From Pantoea sp. BAV 3049 (lineage in GTDB: Bacteria; Pseudomonadota; Gammaproteobacteria; Enterobacterales; Enterobacteriaceae): a stretch of DNA of 64,000 bases. Below the pieces are notes generated by a model, which was not told the origin of the DNA, did not search any database, and worked only from the letters and a program-made list of their open reading frames with translations. A program made the translations under genes and the position numbers. Where the stretch lies: positions 1,445,007-1,509,006 of the forward strand of contig NZ_WHOY01000031.1 in the NCBI RefSeq assembly GCF_009765445.1, written 5' to 3'. How positions within the stretch are numbered: position 1 is the first letter of the stretch; the number at the start of each line of letters is the position of its first letter. Positions 18,007-28,015 of this stretch are shown here, in pieces.

Positions 18007-19125
18007 ATGCGAAAAATTTATCTTCTTTGCGCGGCATTGCTGATTTCGCCCGCGCCATTACTGGCCCAGGGCGCGCTTGGCGCCAACTTCAATGAACACT
18101 TTGAAGATGTTGATTATCCACATCTTAAACGAGCGAATGCAGAGTGGATCCGCTTGTTTCTGCCGATGCCGCGAATCAGCCCGCGGGGCGGAGCCAATGG
18201 TACTCTCAGCACCATCCTCGAAGCGGGAGCGAAAGGCTATAAAACCATTCTGACGCTCAAATGGCTCTTCCCGAATCGCGACTTTCCTCAGCCCGGTAGC
18301 GCTGATTTTCAGCAGCAGCTTGCCCGGCTGGATCAGGTTCTGCCGCAGGTGATGGGGAAGGTCGATATTCTGGTGATCGGCAATGAACCCTATATTGAAA
18401 GCCGTCCGCAGGATCGCAACGCAGACCTCAACACGTTTTATGAGGGGATGGCGGCAAAAGTGATTGCCTACCGAAAAGCCCACTGCAGCAGAGAGTGTAA
18501 AACGCACTTATATATGGGGGCGCTCAACCGACTCGATTTGCCGAAAAACCGCACGCCGTCTACGGCACGCTGGATGGCGTTTGTCAAAGCCACGCCGGAT
18601 ATTGAGGGCGTTGATATCCATCCGCATGTGCCTTCACTGGAGGCCTCGCGTCCCTTCCTCGACTATATTTTGCCGCGCATGCGCCCCGACCAGACGTTTC
18701 TGGTGACGGAGTTCTCACTGGTGACCTGGTGGCGGCAAAATATGCATAAGCCGATCTCCGCAGCTTATGCCGCCAAGTACAATCTGCCGCGAAACCGGTT
18801 GAACTGGCAGGTTATCAGGGCGGCAACCCTGCATCCTTTCCCCCGTCAGCGCTGGGATAATTTCCTGGCGCTCAGTCCCTGGTTCGAAAGCCGTCAACAT
18901 TACCTGCGTAATCAGATGAAGATTTTCCGTGATACCGGGCGGCTGGCCGTTGCTACCTATGGTTTTGAACAGAATGTTCAGATGACCAGAAACTTTGGTC
19001 CTGACAAAATTCCCTGGCTGCTCAACAGTGTGTATCTCTCGTATACCGTGCAGCCGGATACTGGCGGCGGCACAGCGGTAAATCCAGCATGGTTCAATGA
19101 TTTCCGGGCATTACAGAACAAATGA
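18007..19125 (+). CDS. Secreted glycoside-hydrolase-like (TIM-barrel) protein
   Basis: A 372-residue protein with a Sec signal peptide (about 1-20, MRKIYLL then AALLISPAPLLA). It has features of clan GH-A glycoside hydrolases: GNEP at 125-128 would carry the acid/base Glu127 at the end of strand 4, VDIHPH lies at 202-207, and VTEFS would carry the nucleophile Glu235 at strand 7. So a (beta/alpha)8 hydrolase acting in the periplasm or outside is likely; family number and substrate are not recognised. An upstream in-frame ATG at 17983 is possible but has no ribosome site. E. coli has no gene between yigI and pldA, so this is an insertion at a conserved junction. Confidence 0.7.
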   Translation: MRKIYLLCAALLISPAPLLAQGALGANFNEHFEDVDYPHLKRANAEWIRLFLPMPRISPRGGANGTLSTILEAGAKGYKTILTLKWLFPNRDFPQPGSADFQQQLARLDQVLPQVMGKVDILVIGNEPYIESRPQDRNADLNTFYEGMAAKVIAYRKAHCSRECKTHLYMGALNRLDLPKNRTPSTARWMAFVKATPDIEGVDIHPHVPSLEASRPFLDYILPRMRPDQTFLVTEFSLVTWWRQNMHKPISAAYAAKYNLPRNRLNWQVIRAATLHPFPRQRWDNFLALSPWFESRQHYLRNQMKIFRDTGRLAVATYGFEQNVQMTRNFGPDKIPWLLNSVYLSYTVQPDTGGGTAVNPAWFNDFRALQNK

Positions 19126-19243
19126 GAGGGCCGAAAGAATAGCGGCGATCGCTTTAGAAAATCATCGCTAATCCCGGCCACTATTTGTGTGTAGAATGGC
19201 ATGCTTTTTACCCACTTATTTCGTTTTTGCTCTGGAGAATACT

Positions 19244-20122
19244 ATGCAGATGCTGAAAGGAGTGCTCACTGCAGCACTCCTGTTTCCCTCGTTAGTTCTG
19301 GCACAAGAAGCCACGGTCACAGAGGTTCATGACCAGCCGTCCGTCCGTGGCAGTATCATTGCTAACCTGTTGGAAAAGCATGACAACCCGTTCGTCCTTT
19401 ATCCATATGAAAGCAACTACGTTATCTATACCGATACCAGCAATATTAATAAAGAGGCGATACAGACCTACAACTGGTCAAACAAAGCCAAGCATGATGA
19501 AGTGAAATTCCAGCTGAGCCTGGCTTTCCCACTGTGGCGCGGCATTCTGGGCGACAACTCGGTGCTGGCGGCATCGTATACTCAGGACTCCTGGTGGCAG
19601 TTGTCTAACCGCGGCGGATCTTCACCGTTCCGTGAAACCGACTATCAGCCACAGATTTTCCTGGGTTGGGCAACGGACTACAACTTTGCTGGCTGGACGC
19701 TGCGCGATGTGGAAATGGGTCTGAATCACCAGTCTAATGGCCGCTCAGAGCCGACGTCCCGCAGCTGGAACCGTGTCTATGCCCGTTTGATGGCGCAGAA
19801 CGGTAACTGGCTGGTGGAGGCAAAACCCTGGTACCGCATCCCAGAAAGTGAAAATAATGATGATAACCCGGATATCACCAGGTACATGGGGTATTATCGC
19901 CTGACTGTGGGCTATCAGCTGGGTGCCAGCGTCTTCAGCCTGCAGAGCAACTACAACTGGAACAGCGGCTACGGCGGCGCTCAGTTAGGCTGGAGCTATC
20001 CGGTCAGCGAACACGTTCGCTTCTACACGCAAGTCTTTAGTGGCTATGGTGAATCCCTGATTGACTATAACCACCGTCAAACCCGGGTTGGTGTCGGCGT
20101 GATGCTGAACGACCTGTTTTAA
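19244..20122 (+). CDS. pldA: Outer-membrane phospholipase A
   Basis: PldA is a 12-strand beta-barrel that hydrolyses phospholipids which reach the outer leaflet. The 292-residue precursor has a 20-residue signal peptide (ends VLA before QE). The catalytic triad His162, Ser164 and Asn176 (142, 144 and 156 in the mature protein, as in E. coli) lies in [17 protein letters not shown]. It ends with the aromatic C-terminus DLF expected for barrel insertion. Start chosen by GGAG ribosome site. Its stop codon ends about 57 bp before recQ. Confidence 0.96.
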   Translation: MQMLKGVLTAALLFPSLVLAQEATVTEVHDQPSVRGSIIANLLEKHDNPFVLYPYESNYVIYTDTSNINKEAIQTYNWSNKAKHDEVKFQLSLAFPLWRGILGDNSVLAASYTQDSWWQLSNRGGSSPFRETDYQPQIFLGWATDYNFAGWTLRDVEMGLNHQSNGRSEPTSRSWNRVYARLMAQNGNWLVEAKPWYRIPESENNDDNPDITRYMGYYRLTVGYQLGASVFSLQSNYNWNSGYGGAQLGWSYPVSEHVRFYTQVFSGYGESLIDYNHRQTRVGVGVMLNDLF

Positions 20123-20178
20123 TGCTCTCCGGGCGGGCTGAAGCTCTCAGTGCGCCCACCATCAGATTTGGGGAATAC

Positions 20179-22005
20179 GTGTCTACGGCTGCAGTGATTG
20201 ATCAGGAAGCGCTGGCGGAGCAGGTTTTACAGGATACCTTCGGCTACCAGCAATTCCGTCCGGGTCAGCAAACCATTATTCAGGCCTCGCTGAAAGGGCG
20301 TGACTGCCTGGTGGTCATGCCGACCGGCGGCGGCAAATCGCTTTGCTACCAGATCCCGGCGCTGGTTCGGGAAGGGCTGACGCTGGTGGTGTCGCCGCTG
20401 ATTTCTCTGATGAAAGATCAGGTGGATCAGCTGCTGGCTAACGGCGTGGCGGCGGCCTGCCTGAACTCCACCCAGACGCGGGAAGAGCAGCAGGAAGTGC
20501 TGGCTGGTTGCCGTACCGGTCGGGTTAAGCTGCTTTACATCGCCCCTGAGCGGCTGATGATGGACAACTTCCTCGACAACCTGCTGCACTGGAACCCGGC
20601 GATGCTGGCGGTGGATGAAGCCCACTGTATCTCTCAGTGGGGCCATGATTTCCGTCCTGAATACGGCGCGCTCGGGCAGCTGCGTCAGCGGTTACCTGAG
20701 GTGCCGGTGATGGCGCTGACCGCCACCGCAGATGAAACGACCCGTAACGACATTGTGCGCCTGCTGCAGCTGAACGATCCGCTGATCCAGGTCAGCAGCT
20801 TCGACCGCCCCAATATCCGCTATACGCTGGTGGAGAAGTTCAAGCCGACCGAGCAGCTAATCCGTTACGTACAGGACCAGCGCGGCAAGTGCGGCATCAT
20901 TTATTGCAACAGTCGGGCTAAGGTGGAAGACACCGCTGCCCGTTTGCAAAGCCGGGGTCTCAGCGTTGGGGCCTATCACGCCGGGATGGATAACGCGCAC
21001 CGTGCTCAGGTGCAGGAAGCTTTCCAGCGTGATGATTTGCAAATCGTGGTGGCTACGGTGGCATTTGGTATGGGCATCAATAAACCGAACGTTCGCTTCG
21101 TGGTGCACTTCGACATTCCTCGCAATATCGAATCCTACTATCAGGAAACCGGCCGCGCAGGGCGTGATGGTCTGCCAGCTGAAGCGCTGATGCTTTACGA
21201 TCCGGCGGACATGGCGTGGTTGCGTCGCTGTCTGGATGAGAAAGCGCCCGGGCCGCTGCAGGATATTGAACGCCACAAGCTGAATGCGATGGGGGCTTTC
21301 GCCGAGGCGCAAACCTGCCGTCGTCTGGTGCTGCTGAACTACTTCGGCGAAGGCCGTCAGCAGCCCTGTGATAACTGTGATATCTGCCTCGATCCGCCAC
21401 GTCGCTATGATGGCCTGGTAGAGGCGCAGAAAGCGCTGTCAAGCATCTACCGCGTCGGTCAGCGCTTCGGGATGGGCTACATCGTGGAGATCCTGCGCGG
21501 AGCCAACAACCAGCGCATCCGTGATATGCAGCATGACAAGCTGCCAGTGTATGGCATCGGCCGCGAGCAGAGTCATGAGCACTGGGTCAGCGTACTGCGT
21601 CAGTTGATCCACCTCGGCCTGGTGACGCAAAATATCGCCATGCATTCGGCCCTGCAGCTGACGGAAGCCGCCCGCCCGGTACTGCGCGGAGAATCCCCGT
21701 TGATGCTGGCCGTGCCGCGCCTGGTCAGCATCAAGCCGCGCAGCAACAACCAAAAATCTTTCGGCGGCAATTACGACCGTAAGCTGTTTGCCAAGCTGCG
21801 CAAACTGCGTAAAGCCATTGCCGATGAAGAAAACATTCCGCCTTATGTGGTATTCAACGACGCCACGCTGATTGAGATGGCCGAGCAGATGCCGCTGACG
21901 GCTTCTGAAATGCTCAGCGTTAACGGTATCGGCCAGCGCAAGCTGGAACGTTTCGGAAAACCATTTATGGTGATGATCCGCGAGCACGTTGACGGCGAAG
22001 AGTAG
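20179..22005 (+). CDS. recQ: ATP-dependent DNA helicase RecQ
   Basis: RecQ is the 3'-5' helicase of the RecF pathway. The 608-residue product has Walker A MPTGGGKS, the DEAH-type box VDEAHC, the RQC zinc-site cysteines ([13 protein letters not shown], then CDNCDIC) and a C-terminal HRDC domain from about 530. A GTG start at 20179 gives the family length and has GGGGA upstream; an ATG at 20122 would overlap the pldA stop and add 19 residues unlike RecQ. Confidence 0.95.
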   Translation: MSTAAVIDQEALAEQVLQDTFGYQQFRPGQQTIIQASLKGRDCLVVMPTGGGKSLCYQIPALVREGLTLVVSPLISLMKDQVDQLLANGVAAACLNSTQTREEQQEVLAGCRTGRVKLLYIAPERLMMDNFLDNLLHWNPAMLAVDEAHCISQWGHDFRPEYGALGQLRQRLPEVPVMALTATADETTRNDIVRLLQLNDPLIQVSSFDRPNIRYTLVEKFKPTEQLIRYVQDQRGKCGIIYCNSRAKVEDTAARLQSRGLSVGAYHAGMDNAHRAQVQEAFQRDDLQIVVATVAFGMGINKPNVRFVVHFDIPRNIESYYQETGRAGRDGLPAEALMLYDPADMAWLRRCLDEKAPGPLQDIERHKLNAMGAFAEAQTCRRLVLLNYFGEGRQQPCDNCDICLDPPRRYDGLVEAQKALSSIYRVGQRFGMGYIVEILRGANNQRIRDMQHDKLPVYGIGREQSHEHWVSVLRQLIHLGLVTQNIAMHSALQLTEAARPVLRGESPLMLAVPRLVSIKPRSNNQKSFGGNYDRKLFAKLRKLRKAIADEENIPPYVVFNDATLIEMAEQMPLTASEMLSVNGIGQRKLERFGKPFMVMIREHVDGEE

Positions 22006-22030
22006 TTCCCCCGTATTTAAGGAAGAGAAA

Positions 22031-22657
22031 ATGCTGATGTTGTTTCTGACCGTTGCGCTGGTGCACCTTGTGGCTCTGATGAGCCCGGGTCCGGACTTCT
22101 TCTTTGTGTCGCAAACGGCGGCAAGCCGCTCGCGTAAAGAGGCGATGCTGGGCGTGCTGGGGATCACCATGGGGATTGTCATCTGGGCAGGCGTGGCGCT
22201 GATGGGCCTGAATCTGATCCTGCAAAAGATGGCATGGCTGCACCAGATCATCATGGTGGCGGGAGGATTATATCTGTTGTGGATGGGCTGGCAGATGCTG
22301 CGCTCAGCACGTCAGCAGCATAAGAATCCTCTGCCACCGCAGGAGAAAGCAGTAGAACTGTCGCGCAATGGACGCAGCCTGATGAGAGGCTTCCTGACCA
22401 ATCTGGCGAACCCGAAGGCCGTTATATACTTTGGCAGCGTGTTCTCTCTGTTTGTCGGTGATGATGTGGGATCGGGTGCGCGCTGGGGCCTGTTTCTGCT
22501 GATTATCGCTGAGACCTTTGCGTGGTTCACTCTGGTCGCCAGCATCTTTGCGCTGCCAGCGATGCGCCGTGGCTATCAGCGAGCGGCGAAGTGGATTGAT
22601 GGCGTTGCCGGGGCGCTGTTTGCCGGATTCGGCATTCACCTGATCCTGTCACGCTAA
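22031..22657 (+). CDS. rhtC: Threonine efflux protein RhtC
   Basis: A LysE/RhtB-family exporter of 208 residues, with about six transmembrane helices and the family opening MSPGPDFFFVSQTA. E. coli RhtC exports threonine. ATG 22031 follows GGAAGAG and matches the family start; an ATG 42 bp upstream is an extension. It is separated from the convergent rhtB by a terminator. Confidence 0.94.
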   Translation: MLMLFLTVALVHLVALMSPGPDFFFVSQTAASRSRKEAMLGVLGITMGIVIWAGVALMGLNLILQKMAWLHQIIMVAGGLYLLWMGWQMLRSARQQHKNPLPPQEKAVELSRNGRSLMRGFLTNLANPKAVIYFGSVFSLFVGDDVGSGARWGLFLLIIAETFAWFTLVASIFALPAMRRGYQRAAKWIDGVAGALFAGFGIHLILSR

Positions 22658-22663
22658 GAGTTC

Positions 22664-22686
22664 AGGCCGGGATAACCCGGCCTTTT
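22664..22686. terminator. Terminator between convergent rhtC and rhtB
   Basis: AGGCCGGG / CCCGGCCTT stem with an ATAA loop, followed by TTTT on the plus strand. It ends rhtC and lies just after the rhtB stop on the other strand. Confidence 0.8.
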
Positions 22687-22689
22687 CAT

Positions 22690-23313
22690 TCAGGCAACGC
22701 GCCGGGCAGAAGCCAGCAGCGCGCCTACTGCCATAAACATCCCGCCAAACGTCCGATTGAGCAGCTTCATCTGCTTTGGTCCTTTAATCCAGCCCGCAAT
22801 GCGCGTGGCCAGCGTGGCATAGCCAATCATCACCAGAATATCGACCACCACCGTGGTGGCACCCAGCACCAGATACTGCATCGCCTGCGGCTGATGCGGA
22901 ATGATGAACTGCGGGAACAGCGCGGCCAGGAAGACGATGCTCTTCGGATTGGTCAGGTTTACCAGCACCGCACGTTTGAATAGTCGGCGACGTGGCATAG
23001 CCTTTGCCACCGCCTGCAGGTCGATCCCACCGCCGGAACGCCACTGCTGAATGCCCAGCCAGACCAGATAAGCGGCCCCGGCCCATTTCAGAATTTCAAA
23101 GGCCAGCACCGACTGGGAAAACAGTGCCCCCAGGCCAATGCCGACCAGCACAATATGCGCCGCCAGCCCGACCTGCAGGCCGGATATGGAAGCCACCGCC
23201 CCGCGATAGCCATGGCTGATGCCGGTACTCATGGTGTTGATTGCACCGGAACCGGGTGAAAGACTTAAGATACTGGTGGTTAAAAGATAGGCCAGCCACC
23301 ATTCGATGGTCAT
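22690..23313 (-). CDS. rhtB: Homoserine/homoserine lactone efflux protein RhtB
   Basis: A LysE/RhtB-family exporter of 207 residues with family motif [11 protein letters not shown] and the conserved [18 protein letters not shown]. coli RhtB exports homoserine and its lactone. The start at 23313 ([11 protein letters not shown]) is the family start; the longer frame to 23394 is not supported. It is transcribed opposite to rhtC and divergent from pldB. Confidence 0.94.
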   Translation of the reverse strand: MTIEWWLAYLLTTSILSLSPGSGAINTMSTGISHGYRGAVASISGLQVGLAAHIVLVGIGLGALFSQSVLAFEILKWAGAAYLVWLGIQQWRSGGGIDLQAVAKAMPRRRLFKRAVLVNLTNPKSIVFLAALFPQFIIPHQPQAMQYLVLGATTVVVDILVMIGYATLATRIAGWIKGPKQMKLLNRTFGGMFMAVGALLASARRVA

Positions 23314-23426
23314 GGGTAACGCTCCCTGAACTCGCAGAAGTATGACACAATACGTCATTGTTGACGGTTGCGCTACGGGAGGACTGCAGGTCATTCCGGG
23401 CGATGAGAGCTAAAGAGAGTTAGCCG

Positions 23427-24419
23427 ATGGGTAAGCAGAATAACGGCTGGCCAACGCGAGAAAAAGCGTTCGCGGCATTTGCAACCGGCCCGCTGCTTGA
23501 TTTCTGGCAGAGCCGGGAAGAGGGTGAGTTCGCCGGAGTCGATAACGTCACGATTCGCTATGTCCGTTTCATCTCGCCGCAACATGACAAAGTTATCCTG
23601 CTGTGCCCGGGGCGTATTGAAAGCTATGTGAAATATCCGGAACTGGCCTACGATCTGTTTCATTGCGGCTATGATGTGGTGATTATCGATCATCGCGGAC
23701 AGGGGCGGTCCGGGCGGCTTCTGCAGGATTCCCACCGTGGGCACGTGGAAGCATTCGATCATTACGTCGACGATCTCGAAACGCTGTATCTGAAAGAGAT
23801 CGCCAGCCGCCATTATCGTCATCGCTATGCGCTGGCGCACTCGATGGGTGGGGCGATCATGGCGCTGATGATCGCCAGGCAGCCGAAAGCCTTTGATGCC
23901 GCGGTGCTGGCTTCGCCGATGTTTGGCATATACCTGCCAATGCCGCAGTGGATGGCAAACCATATTCTGGACTGGGCGGAAAAGCGCCCGACCTTCCGCG
24001 ATGGTTATGCGATAGGGACCGGAAAATGGCGGCCGCGTCCGTTTGGCATTAATCAACTGACCCACAGCCACGAGCGTTACCGGCGCAACCTACGTTTTTA
24101 CGCGGACGATCCGGGATTGCGGGTTGGCGGCCCCACCTACCATTGGGTGCGGGAAGGGATGCTGGCAGGACAAAGTATTATCAGTAAAGCAAAAGACATT
24201 TCCACACCGCTGCTGCTGTTGCAGGCAGGCAGCGACAAGGTGGTTGATAACCGGGCCCAGGATCTTTTCTGCCAGGCTATGACCGCCGCGGGGCAGCCCT
24301 GTGAAGGGGGTAAACCGCAGGTTATCAACGGTGCGCGTCATGAGATCTTATTTGAAAAAGACAGCATGCGTGCCGAAGCGCTGGAGGCCATCGTGGCATT
24401 TTTTGCCCGGCATTCCTGA
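23427..24419 (+). CDS. pldB: Lysophospholipase L2
   Basis: An alpha/beta-hydrolase of 330 residues. The nucleophile elbow is AHSMGG (Ser139), Asp and His candidates lie in GSDKVVD and GARHEILFE near the C-terminus, and IIDHRGQGRSGR (87-97) is the usual strand-loop. PldB degrades lysophospholipids at the inner membrane and partners PldA functionally. It is followed by yigL as in E. coli. Confidence 0.95.
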   Translation: MGKQNNGWPTREKAFAAFATGPLLDFWQSREEGEFAGVDNVTIRYVRFISPQHDKVILLCPGRIESYVKYPELAYDLFHCGYDVVIIDHRGQGRSGRLLQDSHRGHVEAFDHYVDDLETLYLKEIASRHYRHRYALAHSMGGAIMALMIARQPKAFDAAVLASPMFGIYLPMPQWMANHILDWAEKRPTFRDGYAIGTGKWRPRPFGINQLTHSHERYRRNLRFYADDPGLRVGGPTYHWVREGMLAGQSIISKAKDISTPLLLLQAGSDKVVDNRAQDLFCQAMTAAGQPCEGGKPQVINGARHEILFEKDSMRAEALEAIVAFFARHS

Positions 24420-24496
24420 TTTTGCACCACTCAGATGTGGATTCCATTAGCGGGGGGAGCAACAGGCACCCCGATAACAGATTAACCAGAGGTTTT

Positions 24497-25297
24497 ATGT
24501 ACCCTATCGTTGCTTCCGATCTTGATGGCACCCTGTTGTCTCCGGATCACCGTTTATCTCCTTTTGCCCGCGAAACGCTACAGTTGCTGACCCGCAAAGG
24601 GGTGAGTTTTATTTTTGCTACTGGTCGCCATCATATCGATGTGGCGCAGATGCGTGACAGCCTGGGAATTGATGCCTTTATGATCACCTCAAACGGCGCG
24701 CGCGTGCACAACACCGCCGGAGAGCTGATTTTCAGCCATAACCTGGATGAAGACATCGCTCTTGAGCTGTTTGCCATGCACCACAGCAACCCGGATATCT
24801 TCACCAATATTTACCGTGATGAAGAGTGGTTCCTTAATCGCCATCGCCCTGAAGAGATGGACTTTTTCCGTGAGTCCGACTTCAACTATCAGATCTATCA
24901 GCCAGGCTCACTGCCGACGGACGGTATCAGCAAGGTGTTCTTCACCTGCGGCGATCCGGACAAGCTGGTCCCGCTGGAAGAGGCGCTGATTGCCCGCTGG
25001 GGCGACAGGGTTAACGTTAGCTTCTCGCTGCCGACCTGTCTGGAAGTGATGGCGGGTGGTGTCTCTAAAGGTCATGCGCTGGATGCGGTCTCGCAAATAC
25101 TGGGCTACAGCCTGAAAGATTGCATCTCCTTTGGCGACGGCATGAACGATAAAGAGATGCTGAGCATGGCCGGAAAGGGCTGCATTATGAGCAACTCTCA
25201 TCAGCGTCTGAAGGATTTACTGCCGGCGCTGGAAGTGATTGGCAGCAACGCGGATAACGCGGTGCCGAATTATCTGCGTAAGCTGTACAACGTTTGA
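24497..25297 (+). CDS. yigL: HAD phosphatase YigL (pyridoxal phosphate phosphatase)
   Basis: A Cof-type HAD hydrolase of 266 residues. Motif I is ASDLDGTLLS (Asp8, Asp10), motif II lies in MITSNGA, GGVSKGHAL holds the motif III Lys, and FGDGMNDKEML is motif IV. In E. coli YigL dephosphorylates pyridoxal phosphate and sugar phosphates and is needed for recovery from phosphosugar stress. The start at 24497 has an AGAGG ribosome site and matches the E. coli length. Confidence 0.94.
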   Translation: MYPIVASDLDGTLLSPDHRLSPFARETLQLLTRKGVSFIFATGRHHIDVAQMRDSLGIDAFMITSNGARVHNTAGELIFSHNLDEDIALELFAMHHSNPDIFTNIYRDEEWFLNRHRPEEMDFFRESDFNYQIYQPGSLPTDGISKVFFTCGDPDKLVPLEEALIARWGDRVNVSFSLPTCLEVMAGGVSKGHALDAVSQILGYSLKDCISFGDGMNDKEMLSMAGKGCIMSNSHQRLKDLLPALEVIGSNADNAVPNYLRKLYNV

Positions 25298-25306
25298 TCT
25301 GTGCGG

Positions 25307-25335
25307 TTCCCGCCCCTGATAGCTCAGGGGCGGAA
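25307..25335. terminator. Strong hairpin between convergent yigL and glpQ
   Basis: CCGCCCCTGA / TCAGGGGCGG is a perfect 10-bp stem with a TAGC loop (25310-25333). It lies between the ends of two convergent genes, so a shared 3' end is likely, but no T tract follows on either strand. Confidence 0.45.
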
Positions 25336-25340
25336 GCCGG

Positions 25341-26393
25341 TCAGCGCTGCAGGAAGTGCAGGGCTTTGTCCGGGAAGTCGGTAAACAACCCGTCCACCCC
25401 GGCCTGATGGTAAAGCACCTCATAGAGCTGATCGACATTATCAACCCAGTCAGGTAACTGGTCGGCGCGCACCGTGTAAGGATGTACCACCAGACCGCTC
25501 TGATGGGCTTCCTTTACCATATTAGTCAGGCTGATATGGCCTTTCTTGGTACCTTCTGCCACCAGCATGTGATAATCCGGCCCGATACCGTCAACGTACT
25601 GTGACAGGGTTTTCATCGCGCCAGGTTTGAACATCCAGTCGTAGCTGTAGTTCACCCACTTACCGTTTTTCTGTTCCTGGGTTTCATCCCATTTAGTCTC
25701 GGCGATCAGCTGCACCATTTTCAGGTTCATGCCGCGCTGCGGCTCCAGCTCCGTTTTAATGCGCTTCACCTCGTTGTAGTCGAAGCACTGCAGGTAAACA
25801 TTGTCGCTTTTGCTGGTGTAACCGTACTGCTTCAGCACGTCGAGCACTTTTGCCGAGATATCCTTGCCCTCCCGGCGGTGGAACCACGGTGCTTTGATTT
25901 CGGTATAGATGCCGATGTTTTTACCGGTGGAGTGGTTCAGGCCCTGAATAAATTCGATCTCTTCCGCAAAGGTATGCACGCGAAAATCAGATTTGCCCAT
26001 CGGGAAGCGGTCCGGGAAGGTCTGCACTTTCTGACCATTCTTCACCGTAAAGCCTTCGGTAAATTTCAGGCCTTTAATCTCGGCGAGGGTAAAGTCGATG
26101 GCGTAGTAACGGCCATCCTTGCGTGCACGGTCAGGATAGCGATCGGCGACGTCAGTCACACGGTCCAGGTAGTGGTCATGCAGCACCACCAACTGGTCGT
26201 CTTTGGTCATCACCAGATCCTGCTCAAGAAAGTCCGCTCCCTGAGCGTAAGCCATCGCTTTTGCCGGCAGAGTATGCTCCGGCAGATAGCCGCTGGCGCC
26301 ACGATGGGCAATTACAATCTTCTCTTCTCCGGCGGCCATTGCGCACAGTGAAGAAGCCATTATCAGGGTTGCTATCAGCGTTTTAAGCATCAT
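25341..26393 (-). CDS. glpQ: Periplasmic glycerophosphodiester phosphodiesterase
   Basis: GlpQ splits glycerophosphodiesters into alcohol and glycerol-3-phosphate in the periplasm; GlpT imports the product. The 350-residue precursor has a signal peptide (about 1-21, ending CAMAA) and the GDPD core with the catalytic [12 protein letters not shown] (His30, His40), EQDLVMTKD and [10 protein letters not shown]. Two adjacent ATGs (26393, 26390) are possible starts after GGAG; both overlap the glpT stop, so the two are coupled. In E. coli glpTQ lies next to glpABC, not beside yigL. Confidence 0.95.
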   Translation of the reverse strand: MMLKTLIATLIMASSLCAMAAGEEKIVIAHRGASGYLPEHTLPAKAMAYAQGADFLEQDLVMTKDDQLVVLHDHYLDRVTDVADRYPDRARKDGRYYAIDFTLAEIKGLKFTEGFTVKNGQKVQTFPDRFPMGKSDFRVHTFAEEIEFIQGLNHSTGKNIGIYTEIKAPWFHRREGKDISAKVLDVLKQYGYTSKSDNVYLQCFDYNEVKRIKTELEPQRGMNLKMVQLIAETKWDETQEQKNGKWVNYSYDWMFKPGAMKTLSQYVDGIGPDYHMLVAEGTKKGHISLTNMVKEAHQSGLVVHPYTVRADQLPDWVDNVDQLYEVLYHQAGVDGLFTDFPDKALHFLQR

Positions 26394-27738
26394 TTTTCTC
26401 CGCCAGCTGTTGCTTGTGTTGGTTCTCACTGATCATGGTCATAATCAGCAGAACGACTGCCAGCACGCTGCCGCCAATCATCACCATAAACCCGCCATCC
26501 CAGCCGAAGAAATCGACGGTGTAGCCGACAATGGCGCTGGCGGCGACAGAGCCACCGAGATAACCGAACAGTCCAGTGAAGCCTGCGGCCGTACCTGCGG
26601 CTTTTTTCGGTGCCAGTTCCAGAGCATGTAAACCGATTAACATGACAGGACCATAAATCAGGAAGCCAATCACGATCATGCAGGCCATATCCACACCGGG
26701 ATTGCCCGCCGGGTTCATCCAGTAGATAACCGTCGCGATGGTCACCAGGATCATAAAGAACACGCCGGTTGCACCACGATTGCCACGGAACACTTTGTCC
26801 GACATCCAGCCGCACAGTAGCGTGCCGGGAATACCCGCGTACTCATACAGGAAGTAAGCCCAGGAGGATTTATCCAGCGTAAAGTGCTTCACTTCTTTCA
26901 GATAGGTTGGGGACCAGTCGAGGATGCCGTAACGCAGCAGGTAAACGAACACGTTGGCCAGGGCGATATACCACAGCAGTTTATTCGGCAGGATGTACTG
27001 CATAAAGATCTGCTTCGCCGTCAGTTCCTCTTCATGTTTCTCATCGTAGTCCGGCGGATAGTCATTTTTGTACTCTTCAATCGGCGGCAGGCCACAGGAT
27101 TGCGGCGTATCGCGCATCAGGGCAAAAGCGATAATCGCCACCAGGATGGCACCAAATGCGGGCATATACAGCGCGGCTTTCCAGTCGTTAAACCAGGCCA
27201 TTCCCAGCAGGAACAGCAGCGGCGGAAGCCCCCCGCCAACGTTATGAGCACAGTTCCACACCGAGACGATACGACCGCGCTCTTTCTGCGACCACCAGTG
27301 GACCATAGTCCTGCCGCAGGGTGGCCAGCCCATGCCCTGGAACCAGCCGCACAGGAACAGCAGCACAAACATCACCATAATGCTGGAAGTGGCCCAGGGA
27401 ACGAACCCCATAAACAGCATCACCGCCGCGGCAAGGATCAGCCCGGCAGGCAGGAAAACGCGGGGATTAGAGCGGTCTGAGACGGAGCCCATAATGAACT
27501 TGGAAAAACCATAGGCGATGGAAATTCCCGACAGGGCGAAGCCGAGGTCGCCGCGTGAAAATCCCTGCTCAACCAGATACGGCATCGCCAGCGCAAAGTT
27601 TTTGCGCACCAGATAGTAAGCGGCATAACCGAAAAATATCCCCAGAAAAATTTGCCAGCGTAGTTTGCGGTAGAGCGGATCTACCTTAGCGGCATCAACC
27701 CGATGTTGATGTGCTGCTGGCTTAAAAATACTTAACAT
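26383..27738 (-). CDS. glpT: Glycerol-3-phosphate:phosphate antiporter
   Basis: A major-facilitator transporter of 451 residues with 12 helices, very close to E. coli GlpT. Substrate-binding arginines are present: Arg45 in [10 protein letters not shown] and a second in [10 protein letters not shown]. The OPA-family signature [19 protein letters not shown] is intact. It imports glycerol-3-phosphate, and also fosfomycin as a side substrate. The start at 27738 is preceded by GGAGG. It is the first gene of the glpTQ unit; GlpR-like operators lie upstream. Confidence 0.96.
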   Translation of the reverse strand: MLSIFKPAAHQHRVDAAKVDPLYRKLRWQIFLGIFFGYAAYYLVRKNFALAMPYLVEQGFSRGDLGFALSGISIAYGFSKFIMGSVSDRSNPRVFLPAGLILAAAVMLFMGFVPWATSSIMVMFVLLFLCGWFQGMGWPPCGRTMVHWWSQKERGRIVSVWNCAHNVGGGLPPLLFLLGMAWFNDWKAALYMPAFGAILVAIIAFALMRDTPQSCGLPPIEEYKNDYPPDYDEKHEEELTAKQIFMQYILPNKLLWYIALANVFVYLLRYGILDWSPTYLKEVKHFTLDKSSWAYFLYEYAGIPGTLLCGWMSDKVFRGNRGATGVFFMILVTIATVIYWMNPAGNPGVDMACMIVIGFLIYGPVMLIGLHALELAPKKAAGTAAGFTGLFGYLGGSVAASAIVGYTVDFFGWDGGFMVMIGGSVLAVVLLIMTMISENQHKQQLAEKNDA

Positions 27739-27801
27739 GGTGGCCTCCAATGGCGCAGTTTATTCTCTTTATTCACGCCTGCTGGCGCGTTATGGAAACT
27801 T

Positions 27802-27843
27802 AATGCTCGTTATCGCAGAACGATATGTTCCATTTCGCGCAGA
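27802..27843 (-). promoter_or_regulatory. Two tandem GlpR-like operators upstream of glpT
   Basis: AATGCTCG-TTAT-CGCAGAAC (27802-27821) and TATGTTCC-ATTT-CGCGCAGA (27824-27843) each match the left half of the GlpR operator (WATGTTCG) at seven of eight bases and the right half poorly. They are 22 bp apart, two helical turns, which supports cooperative binding. GlpR control of glpTQ is known in E. coli. Confidence 0.5.
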
Positions 27844-28015
27844 GGATAAGGGTAAACGGCGTTCAGGAGTGTGAAGGGTCACGCAAATGTTACATTTTTA
27901 TGACAGTTTGCGAATTTGTCTGATTATGAATTACGCACATGTCAACCAGATAGTTTCCTGCAGGTTACTGATTTTCGCTACACTGGCCGCACTTTTCACT
28001 GCAGAGTTTTCTATT

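Noticed and set aside
27870-27883. CRP-like site TGTGAAGGGTCAC upstream of yigM
   Set aside because: The half-sites are separated by four bases, not six.
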